A stretch of 64,000 nucleotides of DNA from Gemmataceae bacterium (GCA_901538445.1 LR594586.1:124001-188000), one strand, 5' to 3'; positions 26,502-34,505 are shown, counted from the first letter of the stretch. Numbers and translations are program-made. Notes: a model not told the origin generated them from the sequence alone.

Positions 26502-27683
26502 ATGCTCGTCGAGATGAGGCCAATCGGTTCGATCAAGCCGTACGAGAACAACCCCCGGCTCAACGACGCCAGCGTCGACGCCGTGGCCGCGTCCCTGAAG
26601 GAGTTCAGCTGGCGTCAACCGCTCGTGGTGGACGAGGCCGACGTCATCATCGTGGGCCACACGCGGTACAAGGCCGCGAAGAAGCTCGGACTGACCGAGG
26701 TGCCGGTCCACGTCGCCCGCGGCCTGACCCCGGCCCAGGCCCGCGCGTACCGGATCGCCGACAACCAGACGGCAACTCTCTCGCAATGGGACGACGACAA
26801 GCTCGCCCTCGAACTCGTGGCGCTGCAACACGACGGGTACGACCTGGCCCTCACCGGGTTCCCCGAGGACGAGGTCCTCAAGATGCTCACCGCCCCCGAG
26901 GAGCTGCACGGCGACCCGGACGAAGTGCCCGACCCGCCCGCCGAGCCCGTCACGAAACCTGGCGACCTGTGGGTCCTGGGCCGGCACCGGCTCCTGTGCG
27001 GCGACGCCACGAAGGCCGACGACGTGGCCCGCGTACTCGGGGACGCCCCCGCCGACGTGTTGCTGACGGACCCGCCGTACAACGTCGCGTACGAGGGCAA
27101 GACCGCGGACCAGCTCACGATCGCCAACGACGACCTGGACCCCGAGTCGTACCGCACCTTCCTCGCCGCCGCGTTCCGATCCGCGGGCTCGCACCTCAAG
27201 CCCGGCGGGGCCTTCTACGTGTTCCACGCGGACCTCACGGCCCTGCCCGTCCGCCTCGCCTGTGCCGACGCCGGGCTCACCATCCGCCAGGGGCTCGTGT
27301 GGGTGAAGTCGGTCCTCGTGCCCGGTCGGCAAGATTACCAATGGAAGCACGAACCCATCCTCTATGGCTGGGCCGACGGGGCCGCCCACACGTGGCTCTC
27401 CGACCGCTCCCAGTCCACCGTCCTCGAGTTCGACAAGCCGGTCAAGAACAGCGACCACCCGACCCCGAAGCCCGTGGACCTGTTCGCGTACCTCCTCGGC
27501 AACTCGTGCCCGGCCGGCGGGACGGTGCTCGACCCGTTCGCCGGCAGCGGCACCGCCCTCGTCGCCGCCGAGCAGACCGGGCGGCGTGCGGCCCTGCTCG
27601 AACTCGACCCACGGTACGCGGACGTTATTGTTGCCCGCTATGAGCAGTTGACCGGGAAGGCCGCAGAACGGCTGATTCCCTGA
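26502..27683 (+). CDS. ParB-domain DNA methyltransferase (N4/N6, beta-type)
   Basis: 393 residues from ATG 26502 with GGAGG before it. Residues ~4-95 are a ParB/Srx-like domain (IGSIKPYENNPRLNDASVDA, VVDEADVIIVGHTRYKAAKK, RAYRIADNQTA). The methyltransferase follows with motif IV DPPY in LLTDPPYNVAYEG (~186) ahead of the AdoMet motif I DPFAGSGTAL (~344), i.e. the permuted order of beta-class adenine-N6 or cytosine-N4 enzymes. KNSDHPTPKPVDLFAYLL is also typical. No restriction endonuclease gene is adjacent, so it is an orphan enzyme as often found in prophages; self-protection of the element is plausible. It is the first gene of a run reaching 30.2 kb. Confidence 0.93.
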   Translation: MLVEMRPIGSIKPYENNPRLNDASVDAVAASLKEFSWRQPLVVDEADVIIVGHTRYKAAKKLGLTEVPVHVARGLTPAQARAYRIADNQTATLSQWDDDKLALELVALQHDGYDLALTGFPEDEVLKMLTAPEELHGDPDEVPDPPAEPVTKPGDLWVLGRHRLLCGDATKADDVARVLGDAPADVLLTDPPYNVAYEGKTADQLTIANDDLDPESYRTFLAAAFRSAGSHLKPGGAFYVFHADLTALPVRLACADAGLTIRQGLVWVKSVLVPGRQDYQWKHEPILYGWADGAAHTWLSDRSQSTVLEFDKPVKNSDHPTPKPVDLFAYLLGNSCPAGGTVLDPFAGSGTALVAAEQTGRRAALLELDPRYADVIVARYEQLTGKAAERLIP

Positions 27684-27718
27684 TGAACCCCGGAACAATC
27701 CTGACGCGGGGGCGACAC

Positions 27719-27985
27719 ATGCGACTCGGGGGGCGGCTCGAGCGGGCCGAGCGGGCGGTGAGGGACCGGCCCAGGACGGACCAGTTCTCCTTGGTCCAGG
27801 CGGTCCCCGTGGGCCGTGCCGGCGGGCTCCCCCTCGGCCTGCACGCCGACGGTCCCCGGGGCTCGACCGCCGGGGTCCTGGTGTACAACCCGGCCGTCGG
27901 TCGCCCCGAGGTGCCCGAGGGTCGCCTGGCCCCGTGGGGCCTCTTGATCGTGTGCGAGGCGGAGTTCGTGGACGGGCCCCTGTGA
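27719..27985 (+). CDS. Small hypothetical protein
   Basis: 88 residues from ATG 27719; the frame is open to ATG 27683, which overlaps the preceding stop and would add 12 residues. It begins MRLGGRLERAERAVRDRPR, a short basic/acidic helix like those that open the next small genes. LPLGLHADGPRGSTAGVLVY and WGLLIVCEAEFVDGPL follow. No domain was recognised. It sits directly between the methyltransferase and the HTH gene, same strand. Confidence 0.55.
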   Translation: MRLGGRLERAERAVRDRPRTDQFSLVQAVPVGRAGGLPLGLHADGPRGSTAGVLVYNPAVGRPEVPEGRLAPWGLLIVCEAEFVDGPL

Positions 27986-28000
27986 CCCGAGGAGGCGACC

Positions 28001-28396
28001 GTGGCCGAGCAGCGGAAGAAGAACGAGGACGCGCTCCTCCTGGCCCTGGCGTGCGGGGCCACGGTCGAGGCCGCGGCCCGCCAGTGCGGGCTCACCGACC
28101 GCACCATTTATCGGAGACTGAGCGAGCCCGCGTTCAAGGACCGGCTCCAGGCCCTCCGCACCGACATGGTCGCACGGGCCGCCGGGATGCTCACCGCGGC
28201 CGCCGGCGAGGCCGTCCGGACCCTGCTCCAGCTCCAGAAGGACGCCCCCGCCACGGTCCGCCTCGGGGCCGCCAAGGCGGTCCTGGAGGTCGGCATGAAG
28301 CTCCGCGAGGTCGTGGACCTGGAGGCCCGGATGGCGGCCCTCGAGGCCCGGCTCGCCGAGCAAGACAAATCCGGCCCGCGCGGCCTGTACGCCTGA
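28001..28396 (+). CDS. HTH protein resembling phage terminase small subunit
   Basis: 131 residues from GTG 28001 with GAGGAGG 5-11 nt before. An N-terminal HTH (ALACGATVEAAARQCGLTDR, TIYRRLSEPAFKDRLQ) is followed by a long helical part (AAAGEAVRTLLQLQKDAPAT, VRLGAAKAVLEVGMKLREV) and a C-terminal coiled coil (LEARMAALEARLAEQ). This order and size match terminase small-subunit-like proteins of phage-derived elements, which bind DNA and assemble as rings. No large terminase, portal or capsid gene is present, so its present task may be different. Confidence 0.7.
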   Translation: MAEQRKKNEDALLLALACGATVEAAARQCGLTDRTIYRRLSEPAFKDRLQALRTDMVARAAGMLTAAAGEAVRTLLQLQKDAPATVRLGAAKAVLEVGMKLREVVDLEARMAALEARLAEQDKSGPRGLYA

Positions 28397-28405
28397 GGGC
28401 ACGCC

Positions 28406-28720
28406 ATGCGAAGCACCGCGCGGGTCGCCGGCCTCGAAGCGATCGTTGCCCGCATCCTTCGGCCGCCGGTCGTGGCACCGGCGGCGGACCCGTGGGCCGA
28501 GGTCCTGGCCCTCGTGCCCGCGGAGTTTCGGGACCCGCTCGCGGAGAAGCTGGACGGGCCGTACTCGGCGGACCTAGAGGCCCTGGCGTCGTGGGCGGCC
28601 ACCCCATTCGCCCCGTGGGCCCGGCCGACAGCTGCGGGACTTCGGATCCCGGCGGCGCTGGTCGCGTGGGTGCTGGACCCGTCCCACCGGTACTGGGTCG
28701 GGCACCACTGCGGGGCGTGA
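28406..28720 (+). CDS. Zinc-ribbon protein truncated by an in-frame TGA
   Basis: 104 residues from ATG 28406 (MRSTARVAGLEAIVARIL ... VAWVLDPSHRYWVGHHCGA). The paralogous copy at 57850-58092 has Cys (TGC) where this one has TGA (28718-28720) and continues as a CxxC...CxxC ribbon. Here the same ribbon still follows the stop: GLAVPVGLDRPARPFPTCPA then CGKPTSFAAYYRP, to a second stop at 28856-28858. A single C-to-A change therefore removed the zinc site. The shortened product keeps only the helical N-terminus. The region downstream of the stop has not yet decayed. Confidence 0.7.
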   Translation: MRSTARVAGLEAIVARILRPPVVAPAADPWAEVLALVPAEFRDPLAEKLDGPYSADLEALASWAATPFAPWARPTAAGLRIPAALVAWVLDPSHRYWVGHHCGA

Positions 28721-28836
28721 GGGCTCGCCGTGCCCGTCGGCCTGGACCGCCCCGCCCGCCCGTTCCCCACGTGCCCCGCATGCGGGAAGCCCACCTCGTT
28801 CGCGGCCTACTACCGACCCGATCCGGAGGCGAAGGA

Positions 28837-29058
28837 ATGCGGATCACAGCCCGGCTGAGAAAGTTGGCGAGCGCCCTGCCGGCCTGCGACCCGAGGCTGC
28901 GCTGGCTGGCCCCGCAGGGACAGGTGCCGAGCGACGCCGACCGGTGCCGGCAGTGCGGCGGGTCGCACGTGCTGTACGTCGAGGAGGTCGTTGTCACTTC
29001 CCGCCAGGAAGCCGATGCGGTGCTGGCTCGCAACGGTCCGACTGGGGGCGTCTCGTGA
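28837..29058 (+). CDS. Small zinc-finger-like protein
   Basis: 73 residues from ATG 28837: MRITARLRKLASALPACDPR, LRWLAPQGQVPSDADRCRQC, GGSHVLYVEEVVVTSRQEAD. One CxxCGG pair plus an upstream Cys may bind zinc. A near-identical paralogue lies at 58083-58304. It overlaps the decayed end of the zinc-ribbon frame before it, and its stop overlaps the next GTG (GTGA). No family name is known to me. Confidence 0.7.
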   Translation: MRITARLRKLASALPACDPRLRWLAPQGQVPSDADRCRQCGGSHVLYVEEVVVTSRQEADAVLARNGPTGGVS

Positions 29059-29282
29059 GGCTGTCGCGGCGACTGCAACTGGTTGAACGGATCGCGGGGC
29101 GGCCTCGCGCATCTGAACCTCGCGTCGGCGTGTGCGACCGGATCGAAGAACTGGCCGCGGCGTACCTGACCCACCCGCCCGCGTTCGCCCCGGCGGTCGA
29201 GGCCGGCATCGCGGCCGCCGTTGAGCGGCAGATCCGCGCCGAGGAGGAGTACTTCGGGAATGTCCCGGAGGTTCGGCCGTGA
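29055..29282 (+). CDS. Small hypothetical protein
   Basis: 75 residues from GTG 29055, overlapping the preceding stop by 4 nt. It reads VRLSRRLQLVERIAGRP, VCDRIEELAAAYLTHPPAFA and a C-terminal helix EAGIAAAVERQIRAEEEYF. Apparently all helical; no known domain. The paralogue at 58301-58525 keeps the same size and both overlaps, showing that the small-gene row is conserved as a unit. Confidence 0.68.
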   Translation: MRLSRRLQLVERIAGRPRASEPRVGVCDRIEELAAAYLTHPPAFAPAVEAGIAAAVERQIRAEEEYFGNVPEVRP

Positions 29283-29581
29283 CCCTATCCCGCCGCCTCG
29301 GTGCCCTCGAACAGCGCGTCCCCGCACCCCGGGCCGGGCGTCCCGTGCCCGATGACCCGGTGGCGTTCGCCCGCGGGCTGCTGGCCGGGGCGTTCGGCCC
29401 CGAGGACCTCGACCCGACCCACCCGCACCACACCGGGTGGCTCACCACCGTGGTCGCGTTCCTCGGCACCCTCACCCCCGAGCACCGCGCGTGGGAGGCG
29501 AGCGTGGGGATCACGAGCGGACCGACGTGTCTGGACGCCCACGGGCTCGCCGCGCTGGACGCGGTCATGCGACGGGGCTGA
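29279..29581 (+). CDS. Small hypothetical protein
   Basis: 100 residues from GTG 29279, overlapping the previous stop by 4 nt. It opens VTLSRRLGALEQRVPAPR, then DDPVAFARGLLAGAFGPEDL, GWLTTVVAFLGTLTPEHRAW and LAALDAVMRRG. Helical and soluble, no known family. The paralogue at 58522-58824 is very similar. The N-terminal LSRRLxxLExRV helix is shared with its neighbours. Confidence 0.7.
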   Translation: MTLSRRLGALEQRVPAPRAGRPVPDDPVAFARGLLAGAFGPEDLDPTHPHHTGWLTTVVAFLGTLTPEHRAWEASVGITSGPTCLDAHGLAALDAVMRRG

Positions 29582-29601
29582 GTGGGCAACGGGAGGTCGC
29601 G

Positions 29602-30210
29602 GTGGGGGTACAACGCAGCCGGTCGCTCGGGTCGCGCCTGGCCCACCTGGAGGCCCGGGTGCCCACGCCCTCGTTCGAGGCCGCCGGTCCGAGGACCGAG
29701 GACGAGTGGCTCGTCGCGTTCGAGGAGATGGGCCGGGACGGGTCCTTCGCCCCCGAGCCCGAGTTCCCCGAGGCCCTGGCCCGGTTCCGCGACGCCCTGG
29801 CGGCCGCCCGCGCCTCGACCGACCCGCCGTTCGACCCGCCCCCGGAGTTCGAGCCCGGCCACCCGTCCCCGCACCAGCGCCAGTTGAACTGGCGGACCGG
29901 GGGCCGGTTCCCGGACCTCGACGCCGCGTTCCTGTGGATCGCCGAGATGGTCCACCGGGTCGAGTCCGGCATCCCGCCGGTCACCGGGGACGAGTTCCGG
30001 GAGCTGGCCGCGTGGTTCGCGGCGAACGCGGCCCGGCTGCGGCAGCTCGCGGGGCCGTCCGAGGTGCTCGAGTTGGGCGGCGGGCGGCGGACCGGGTGCG
30101 GGTATCTGCGGTACTACCTCGCCAAGGGGCACCGGGCCGACGGGGCCGGGCAACTCGCTCAAGACATCCGGGAACTGCGGCGGAGGTGCGGCCAAGCACC
30201 GGGAGCCTGA
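29602..30210 (+). CDS. Hypothetical protein, last gene of the module
   Basis: 202 residues from GTG 29602, which follows GGGAGGTCGCG. It begins VGVQRSRSLGSRLAHLEARV, again the shared N-terminal helix, then DEWLVAFEEMGRDGSFAPEP, PEALARFRDALAAARAS, a Pro-rich stretch and a helical C-terminus (DEFRELAAWFAANAARLRQL, DIRELRRRCGQAPGA). No domain was recognised. Only a ~70-nt remnant of its start survives in the second copy (58.85-58.92 kb). The following genes are on the other strand and look chromosomal, so the module probably ends near 30.2-30.3 kb. Confidence 0.65.
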   Translation: MGVQRSRSLGSRLAHLEARVPTPSFEAAGPRTEDEWLVAFEEMGRDGSFAPEPEFPEALARFRDALAAARASTDPPFDPPPEFEPGHPSPHQRQLNWRTGGRFPDLDAAFLWIAEMVHRVESGIPPVTGDEFRELAAWFAANAARLRQLAGPSEVLELGGGRRTGCGYLRYYLAKGHRADGAGQLAQDIRELRRRCGQAPGA

Positions 30211-30321
30211 CGCCGGCCGCCATGACGCCACCCATCGATTACCGGCGCTCGGAAGTGTTGCCCACGGGTCGCTCGGGCAGCGGAGGGAAGACCGAGCGTT
30301 GGGCGCGAGGCTATGGCCGGT

Positions 30322-30891
30322 TCACAGCCCAGCGCGAGTCGCGCCGATGTCCGCGGCGGGTCGGCCGATCAACTCAACCGCACCTCCGACATCCGGAGCG
30401 ACGACATCCCTGTCCCAGCGAGTGAAGGTCGGATTCAAGAGCACCGTGCGGCACCCTGCACGCCGGCCGGCCTCGACGTCGCTTACCTGGTCGCCGACCA
30501 TCCAGCAGTCGTGTGGGTCGACACCCAGTTTCGCTGCGGCTCTGAGGATCAGGCCAGGAGCAGGCTTGCGACAGTCGCATGCGACGGCGTACTCCGCAAC
30601 CGTCCCCGCGGGATGGTGTGGGCAGTAGAAGAACCCGGCCAGTCGCACTCCGGACGCGGCGAGCAACTCTCGCAAGCGGGCCTCCACACCGGCCAGCGCC
30701 GACTCCGGGAACAGGCCGCGGGCCACCCCCGACTGGTTCGTCACCACCGCCAGCAGACATCCCGCGTCGTGAAGTTGACGGAGCGCCCTCCCGACCCCCG
30801 GTAGCAGACGCATCCGCTCGGGGTCGGCGTTGTACGGGACGTCCTCGACGAGCGTCCCGTCCTTGTCGAAAAACACCACAGGTGCGGACAT
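30322..30891 (-). CDS. gmhB: D-glycero-D-manno-heptose 1,7-bisphosphate 7-phosphatase
   Basis: 189 residues from ATG 30891. HAD-family histidinol-phosphatase type: motif I FFDKDGTLVED at the N-terminus, motif II VVTNQSGVARGLF, motif III lysine in CDCRKPAPGL and motif IV MVGDQVSDVEAGRRAG. The Cys/His set (CPHHPAG, CDCRKP) of the GmhB zinc loop is present. It removes the C7 phosphate from heptose bisphosphate in the ADP-heptose pathway. Third gene after rfaE2 and rfaE1, 105 nt below rfaE1, same strand. Confidence 0.9.
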   Translation of the reverse strand: MSAPVVFFDKDGTLVEDVPYNADPERMRLLPGVGRALRQLHDAGCLLAVVTNQSGVARGLFPESALAGVEARLRELLAASGVRLAGFFYCPHHPAGTVAEYAVACDCRKPAPGLILRAAAKLGVDPHDCWMVGDQVSDVEAGRRAGCRTVLLNPTFTRWDRDVVAPDVGGAVELIGRPAADIGATRAGL

Positions 30892-30996
30892 GGGGCACCG
30901 CTTCTCGTGATCGGCTTGGGGCTGCGCGATCCGCCAGGACTTTGACTGGGGAGGCTGACGCTGCCTCTCGGCGTGGCAGACGCCTACCACATGGGA

Positions 30997-32010
30997 TCAG
31001 CCAAGGGGTGCGAATGCGGGCACGGAGTCGGCCAGCGCAGCCCGCAGTTCGTCGGGCGTGACCACGGCGGTCCCGACCTTGGACACCGCGACGCTCCCGG
31101 CCGCGTTGGCGAGTCGGGCCGCGGCCTCGACCGACAGCCCGGCCCCCAGCGCCAGGGCGAGGGTCGCGGCGACGGTGTCGCCCGCCCCGGTCACGTCGAA
31201 CACTCGCTGCGCGTGCGCCGCGGGCAGCCCGAGCGGGGCCGCCCCCGCGCGGAACAGCGCCATGCCCTCGGCCCCGAGGGTCACCAGGATCGCGGTCCCG
31301 GGCAGTTGTTCGGCCAGTGCCCGGCCAGCGTCGAGGACATCGCCGGGGCCGCGGACCCGCCGCCCCACGAGGTCGCCCAGTTCGCCCAGGTTGGGCTTGA
31401 GCACGGTCGCGCCGCGGTATCGAGTGGCGTCGGTGCCCTTGGGGTCCACAACCACGGGCCGGCCCGCGAACCGTGCCGCCGCGATGACCCGCGCCGCGAG
31501 CCCGTCCGCGAGCACTCCCTTGCCGTAGTCGGAGAGCAGCACGGCGTCGGCACAGGCGGCGATCCGCTCGGCCCACCCGGCGAGTTGCTCGGCGGCTGCC
31601 CCCGATAGCGGTGCCGTGGACTCCGTGTCCGCACGGATGACCTGCTGGCCCCGGGCAAGCACCCGCAACTTGACGGTCGTCGGCCGCCCCGGATCCGCGA
31701 CCAGCCCGTCCGGCTCGACTCCCGCGGCCCGGACGGCCCAGGCCAGGTGCTCGGCCGCGGCGTCGGCCCCGGTGACCCCGCCCAACACAGGCCGGCTGCC
31801 GAGCGCCGCGGCGTTGCCGGCGGCGTTCGCGGCCCCGCCCGGGACGACCCATCGGGTGGCCACCTCGACGACCGGCACCGGGGCCTCGGGGCACACCCGC
31901 CGGGCGTCGCCGGCGAGATACTCGTCGAGCATCACGTCGCCGACCACCAGGAGCCGGCAGCCGGCCAGGGCTGCGACGGCCGCGTTCCAGTCCGGGGGTT
32001 GCGATACCAC
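30997..32010 (-). CDS. rfaE1: D-glycero-beta-D-manno-heptose-7-phosphate kinase
   Basis: 337 residues from GTG 32010, 6 nt after GGGAGG; TTG 32016 is less likely as it abuts the ribosome-binding site. PfkB/ribokinase fold: LLVVGDVMLDEYLAGD, VVPGGAANAAGNAAALG, VLLSDYGKGVLAD, VVVDPKGTDATRYRGATVLK and the catalytic DVTGAGDTVAATLALAL (Asp of GAGD). This is the kinase half of HldE as a separate protein. It lies 2 nt below rfaE2, so the pair is translationally linked. It phosphorylates heptose-7-phosphate at C1 for ADP-heptose synthesis. Confidence 0.93.
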   Translation of the reverse strand: MVSQPPDWNAAVAALAGCRLLVVGDVMLDEYLAGDARRVCPEAPVPVVEVATRWVVPGGAANAAGNAAALGSRPVLGGVTGADAAAEHLAWAVRAAGVEPDGLVADPGRPTTVKLRVLARGQQVIRADTESTAPLSGAAAEQLAGWAERIAACADAVLLSDYGKGVLADGLAARVIAAARFAGRPVVVDPKGTDATRYRGATVLKPNLGELGDLVGRRVRGPGDVLDAGRALAEQLPGTAILVTLGAEGMALFRAGAAPLGLPAAHAQRVFDVTGAGDTVAATLALALGAGLSVEAAARLANAAGSVAVSKVGTAVVTPDELRAALADSVPAFAPLG

Positions 32011-32012
32011 GG

Positions 32013-32510
32013 TCAACCTCCCGGTGGCAGGGCCTGGATTCGTCGGACGAGTTCGGTGGTGGAGATCCCTTCCAGGAGCGGCAGGAACGCCACCCGGCCG
32101 CCGTTTGACTCGATGAGCGCCGCCTCGGGGACGAGCTTGCCGTGCGGCGGGGCGTAGTCGGCCCCCTTGCAGTGGACGTGGGGCCGCAGCCGCTCGATGC
32201 ATGCCTCGGGTGTGTCCTCGTCGAAGACCACCACGTGGTCCACGCACTGCAGAGACGCGACCAGTTCGGCCCGCTCGGCTTCCGGGAGGACGGGGCGGTG
32301 CGGCCCCTTGAGCCGCCGCACGGACGCGTCGGAGTTGACCCCAACGACCAGCACGTCGCCGAGCGCCCGGGCGGCCGTCAGCAACCGGGCATGGCCGGCG
32401 TGAAGCAGGTCGAAGCAGCCGTTGGTCCACACCACGACCTTCCCGGCCGCTCTCAGAGTGTCCCCCAGGGTCCGAAGCTCCGAAGCCGCGAGGATCTCAA
32501 CCGCACGCAT
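32013..32510 (-). CDS. rfaE2: D-glycero-beta-D-manno-heptose 1-phosphate adenylyltransferase
   Basis: 165 residues from ATG 32510. Nucleotidyltransferase of the cytidylyltransferase superfamily: VVWTNGCFDLLHAGHARLL contains the HxGH motif, VVGVNSDASVRRLKGPHRP the second conserved block, and EGISTTELVRRIQ the ISTTxxxxRI end. It is the adenylyltransferase half of HldE. First gene of the minus-strand operon rfaE2-rfaE1-gmhB. The sedoheptulose-7-phosphate isomerase (gmhA) and the epimerase (hldD) are not in the window. Confidence 0.93.
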   Translation of the reverse strand: MRAVEILAASELRTLGDTLRAAGKVVVWTNGCFDLLHAGHARLLTAARALGDVLVVGVNSDASVRRLKGPHRPVLPEAERAELVASLQCVDHVVVFDEDTPEACIERLRPHVHCKGADYAPPHGKLVPEAALIESNGGRVAFLPLLEGISTTELVRRIQALPPGG

Positions 32511-32621
32511 ACCACGCCCCTGTCGCCAGCAGCAGGTATTGGCCGCCAGACCGTTGCCGGCCCGTTCCACCTGCGTTCCCTCACGGCGTATATTATGCCT
32601 ATCGTATCGTGGAGGCAGCGA

Positions 32622-33218
32622 ATGAACGAGTGCAGCAAGGCGGCGGCCCGACGGATGCATACGGCCGGGTTCGCGACCCACTACCTGGTTGGCGACGGGC
32701 TCGACGTCGGCAGCGGCTCCGACCCTCTGTCCAAGGTCGCCCACCTGTTCCCGCTCATCCGGTCCGTCACCACCTTCGACCTGCCCGACGGGGACGCGCA
32801 GTTGCTGGCGAAGCACCCGGACGACCGGTTCGACTTCCTGCACAGCTCGCACTGCCTGGAGCACGTCCGCGACCCCCGCGAGGCGCTGCGGAACTGGGTC
32901 CGGGTGGTCCGCCCCGGCGGACATCTGGTAGTTCTCGTGCCGGATGAGGACCTGTACGAGCAAGGGGTGTGGCCGAGCACGTTCAACCCCGACCACAAGC
33001 ACACGTTCACAGTGTGCAAGGCGAAGTCGTGGTCGCCGGTGTCAGTCAACCTGACCGACCTCTTCGCCGCCGTGGCCGACCGAGCGGAGGTGCTCCGCGT
33101 CGAGATGCTGCACCAGACGTTCCAGCGCAGCGGCACCCGGCGGGACCAGACCCTGACCCCGGTCGGGGAGTGCGCCACCGAGTTCGTCCTGCGAAAGCAG
33201 TCAGGATCAAAGGAGTAG
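32622..33218 (+). CDS. Class I SAM-dependent methyltransferase
   Basis: 198 residues from ATG 32622, 8 nt after GGAGG. YLVGDGLDVGSGSDPLSKVA is motif I; FDFLHSSHCLEHVRDPREAL is the Methyltransf_11 post-motif with the CLEH signature; VVRPGGHLVVLVPDEDL is motif III. It is divergent from the heptose operon; the 111-nt gap holds an AT-rich TATTATGCCTATCGTAT. A surface-sugar methyltransferase is plausible from context but the substrate is unknown. Confidence 0.88.
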   Translation: MNECSKAAARRMHTAGFATHYLVGDGLDVGSGSDPLSKVAHLFPLIRSVTTFDLPDGDAQLLAKHPDDRFDFLHSSHCLEHVRDPREALRNWVRVVRPGGHLVVLVPDEDLYEQGVWPSTFNPDHKHTFTVCKAKSWSPVSVNLTDLFAAVADRAEVLRVEMLHQTFQRSGTRRDQTLTPVGECATEFVLRKQSGSKE

Positions 33219-33383
33219 CGGATTAAAGTCCGGGACACCGTCCCGGAGCGACGCCAGAAACTCGTTCGGACCGGCCTCTGGTGGTTCCGATTGCTGGTCA
33301 TGGGCATACTGAGGTGTCGCTCGTTCAACTGTAGTGGTACGGCATTGTGGTCCATGTGTGCTAGCAAACCGGTCCGAGCGCCG
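33219..33383. other. Non-coding, start of a gap with transposase debris
   Basis: 165 bases after the methyltransferase without a supported gene. It leads into the IS66-like fragment. No terminator hairpin with a U-run was seen. Confidence 0.35.
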
Positions 33384-33530
33384 GCTTGTTCGTGGGCGAA
33401 GTTGGCGGTCGGCCGGTGGTGGTTCTGTACTCGATGGTGCTGACACGCCGGCACCTGTCCTTCGACCCGTTCGCAAGCCTCGAGGACGTCCTTCTGTGGT
33501 TGTTCTCGCTCGGTGCGGAGCCGCTCGCCG
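33384..33530 (+). pseudogene. IS66-like transposase C-terminal remnant
   Basis: One frame reads LFVGEVGGRPVVVLYSMVLT then RRHLSFDPFASLEDVLLWLF. This follows the C-terminal IS66 pattern W-x-F-x-G-s-x-x-G-G-x-x-x-A-V-L-Y-S ... x-x-D-P-F-A-Y-L-x-D-V-L. No start and no catalytic domain are present. A short relic, not a functional gene. Confidence 0.5.
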
Positions 33531-33960
33531 AGCTACTCTGCGACGAGCATTCGGACCGGTGGTTGCGGTCCCGCGACCGGTTGCCCGCGAACCTGCCGCC
33601 GGGTAGATCCTCCACATGAGACGACCAAACGCAGAACCCGCTGATACCTGCGGTCAGCGGGCCGCTCGCGTTCCGACATCGGCAACGCGATCCGCGGGTG
33701 CGTAAGCCGAACAAGGTTGAGCGACTGTGGAGATTGCATGCCAGGCCAAAACAGGTCGAACGGTGTGAACCCGGTCATTAAGGCGTCGGAAGAGGCGGTT
33801 ATGTCCGGGAAGCTGGCCGTCCACCTCCGCTTTGAGGAGGTCAGAACCCTCTGCCGGCGCGGACACCTGATATCCTGCAGTTTGCAGCGTGGAGGCAACC
33901 CGCGAATTAACAATTTAATATAATAAAACCGCATCGATAACTCAAGCAGATAATTATCGG
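33531..33960. other. Gene-free stretch downstream of toxin-immunity pair
   Basis: 430 bases with no supported gene. It is G/C-rich at first and turns AT-rich after ~33900 (ATTAACAATTTAATATAATAAA-like composition), where the composition of the toxin tip/immunity segment begins. This shift may mark one edge of an acquired cassette. Confidence 0.4.
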
Positions 33961-34494
33961 TCATGCATTCCATTTTTTAAGCTGTCTAGCCGCAAGTTTT
34001 CCAAATTTCCGATCCGATTTGAGAATGTCGAACACTTCTAGACTCGACGACTTTGGCCCAAATTGAATATATGCGGCAAACAAATTCGCACGCAGGTCCG
34101 GATCGGAACCGCTGTCAATTAGTAACGACTTTGCAATTTTAGACAACGCATCAAAATCCATATATGACCCCGCAGCAATAGCGGCGTAATTGCGGACATC
34201 AGGATCATCGTCACCGTTAGCGAGAATGTCAACCAGCCCACGGGCGATTTGAGCCCTAGCTTTAGGCTTATCAATATCGCCGACATGTAGTGCTTTTAAA
34301 GCTTCAATTCTAGCCAAATCATATTCACTAGTATTGGTAATGACTTCCACAAAAAAATGCAAAACCTTTTCATTCTGAATATAATCTTCCAAGTCAGTAA
34401 TAATTTGATCTTTCTGCGAATCTTCGTCCGGATTAGCAAAACTTGCCGTATCTTCGGAGCGAAACGATTCAATTAAGCGATCAATCTTACTCAT
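33961..34494 (-). CDS. Putative immunity protein, HEAT-like repeats
   Basis: 177 residues from ATG 34494. All-helical, with HEAT/ARM-like repeats: YDLARIEALKALHVGDIDK, ARAQIARGLVDILANGDDD, DVRNYAAIAAGSYMDFDAL and PDLRANLFAAYIQFG. No signal peptide, so cytoplasmic. It lies 11 nt after the stop of the polymorphic toxin gene and shares its AT-rich 3' composition, the usual position for the cognate immunity gene. HEAT-like immunity proteins are known for polymorphic toxins. The pairing is inferred from position. Confidence 0.75.
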   Translation of the reverse strand: MSKIDRLIESFRSEDTASFANPDEDSQKDQIITDLEDYIQNEKVLHFFVEVITNTSEYDLARIEALKALHVGDIDKPKARAQIARGLVDILANGDDDPDVRNYAAIAAGSYMDFDALSKIAKSLLIDSGSDPDLRANLFAAYIQFGPKSSSLEVFDILKSDRKFGKLAARQLKKWNA

Positions 34495-34505
34495 TTTGTT
34501 GTGTC

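Noticed and set aside
26502-27683. Complete restriction-modification system
   Set aside because: No endonuclease or specificity gene is adjacent; the methyltransferase carries a ParB-like domain typical of orphan phage or element enzymes.
28001-28396. Intact prophage
   Set aside because: A terminase-small-subunit-like protein, a methyltransferase and replication genes are present, but no large terminase, portal, capsid or tail genes are visible.
28718-28720. TGA read as selenocysteine in the zinc-ribbon gene
   Set aside because: Although the paralogue has Cys at this place, no SECIS-like hairpin was recognised just downstream and the residue is a structural zinc ligand, not a redox centre. 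Nonsense change or error is simpler.
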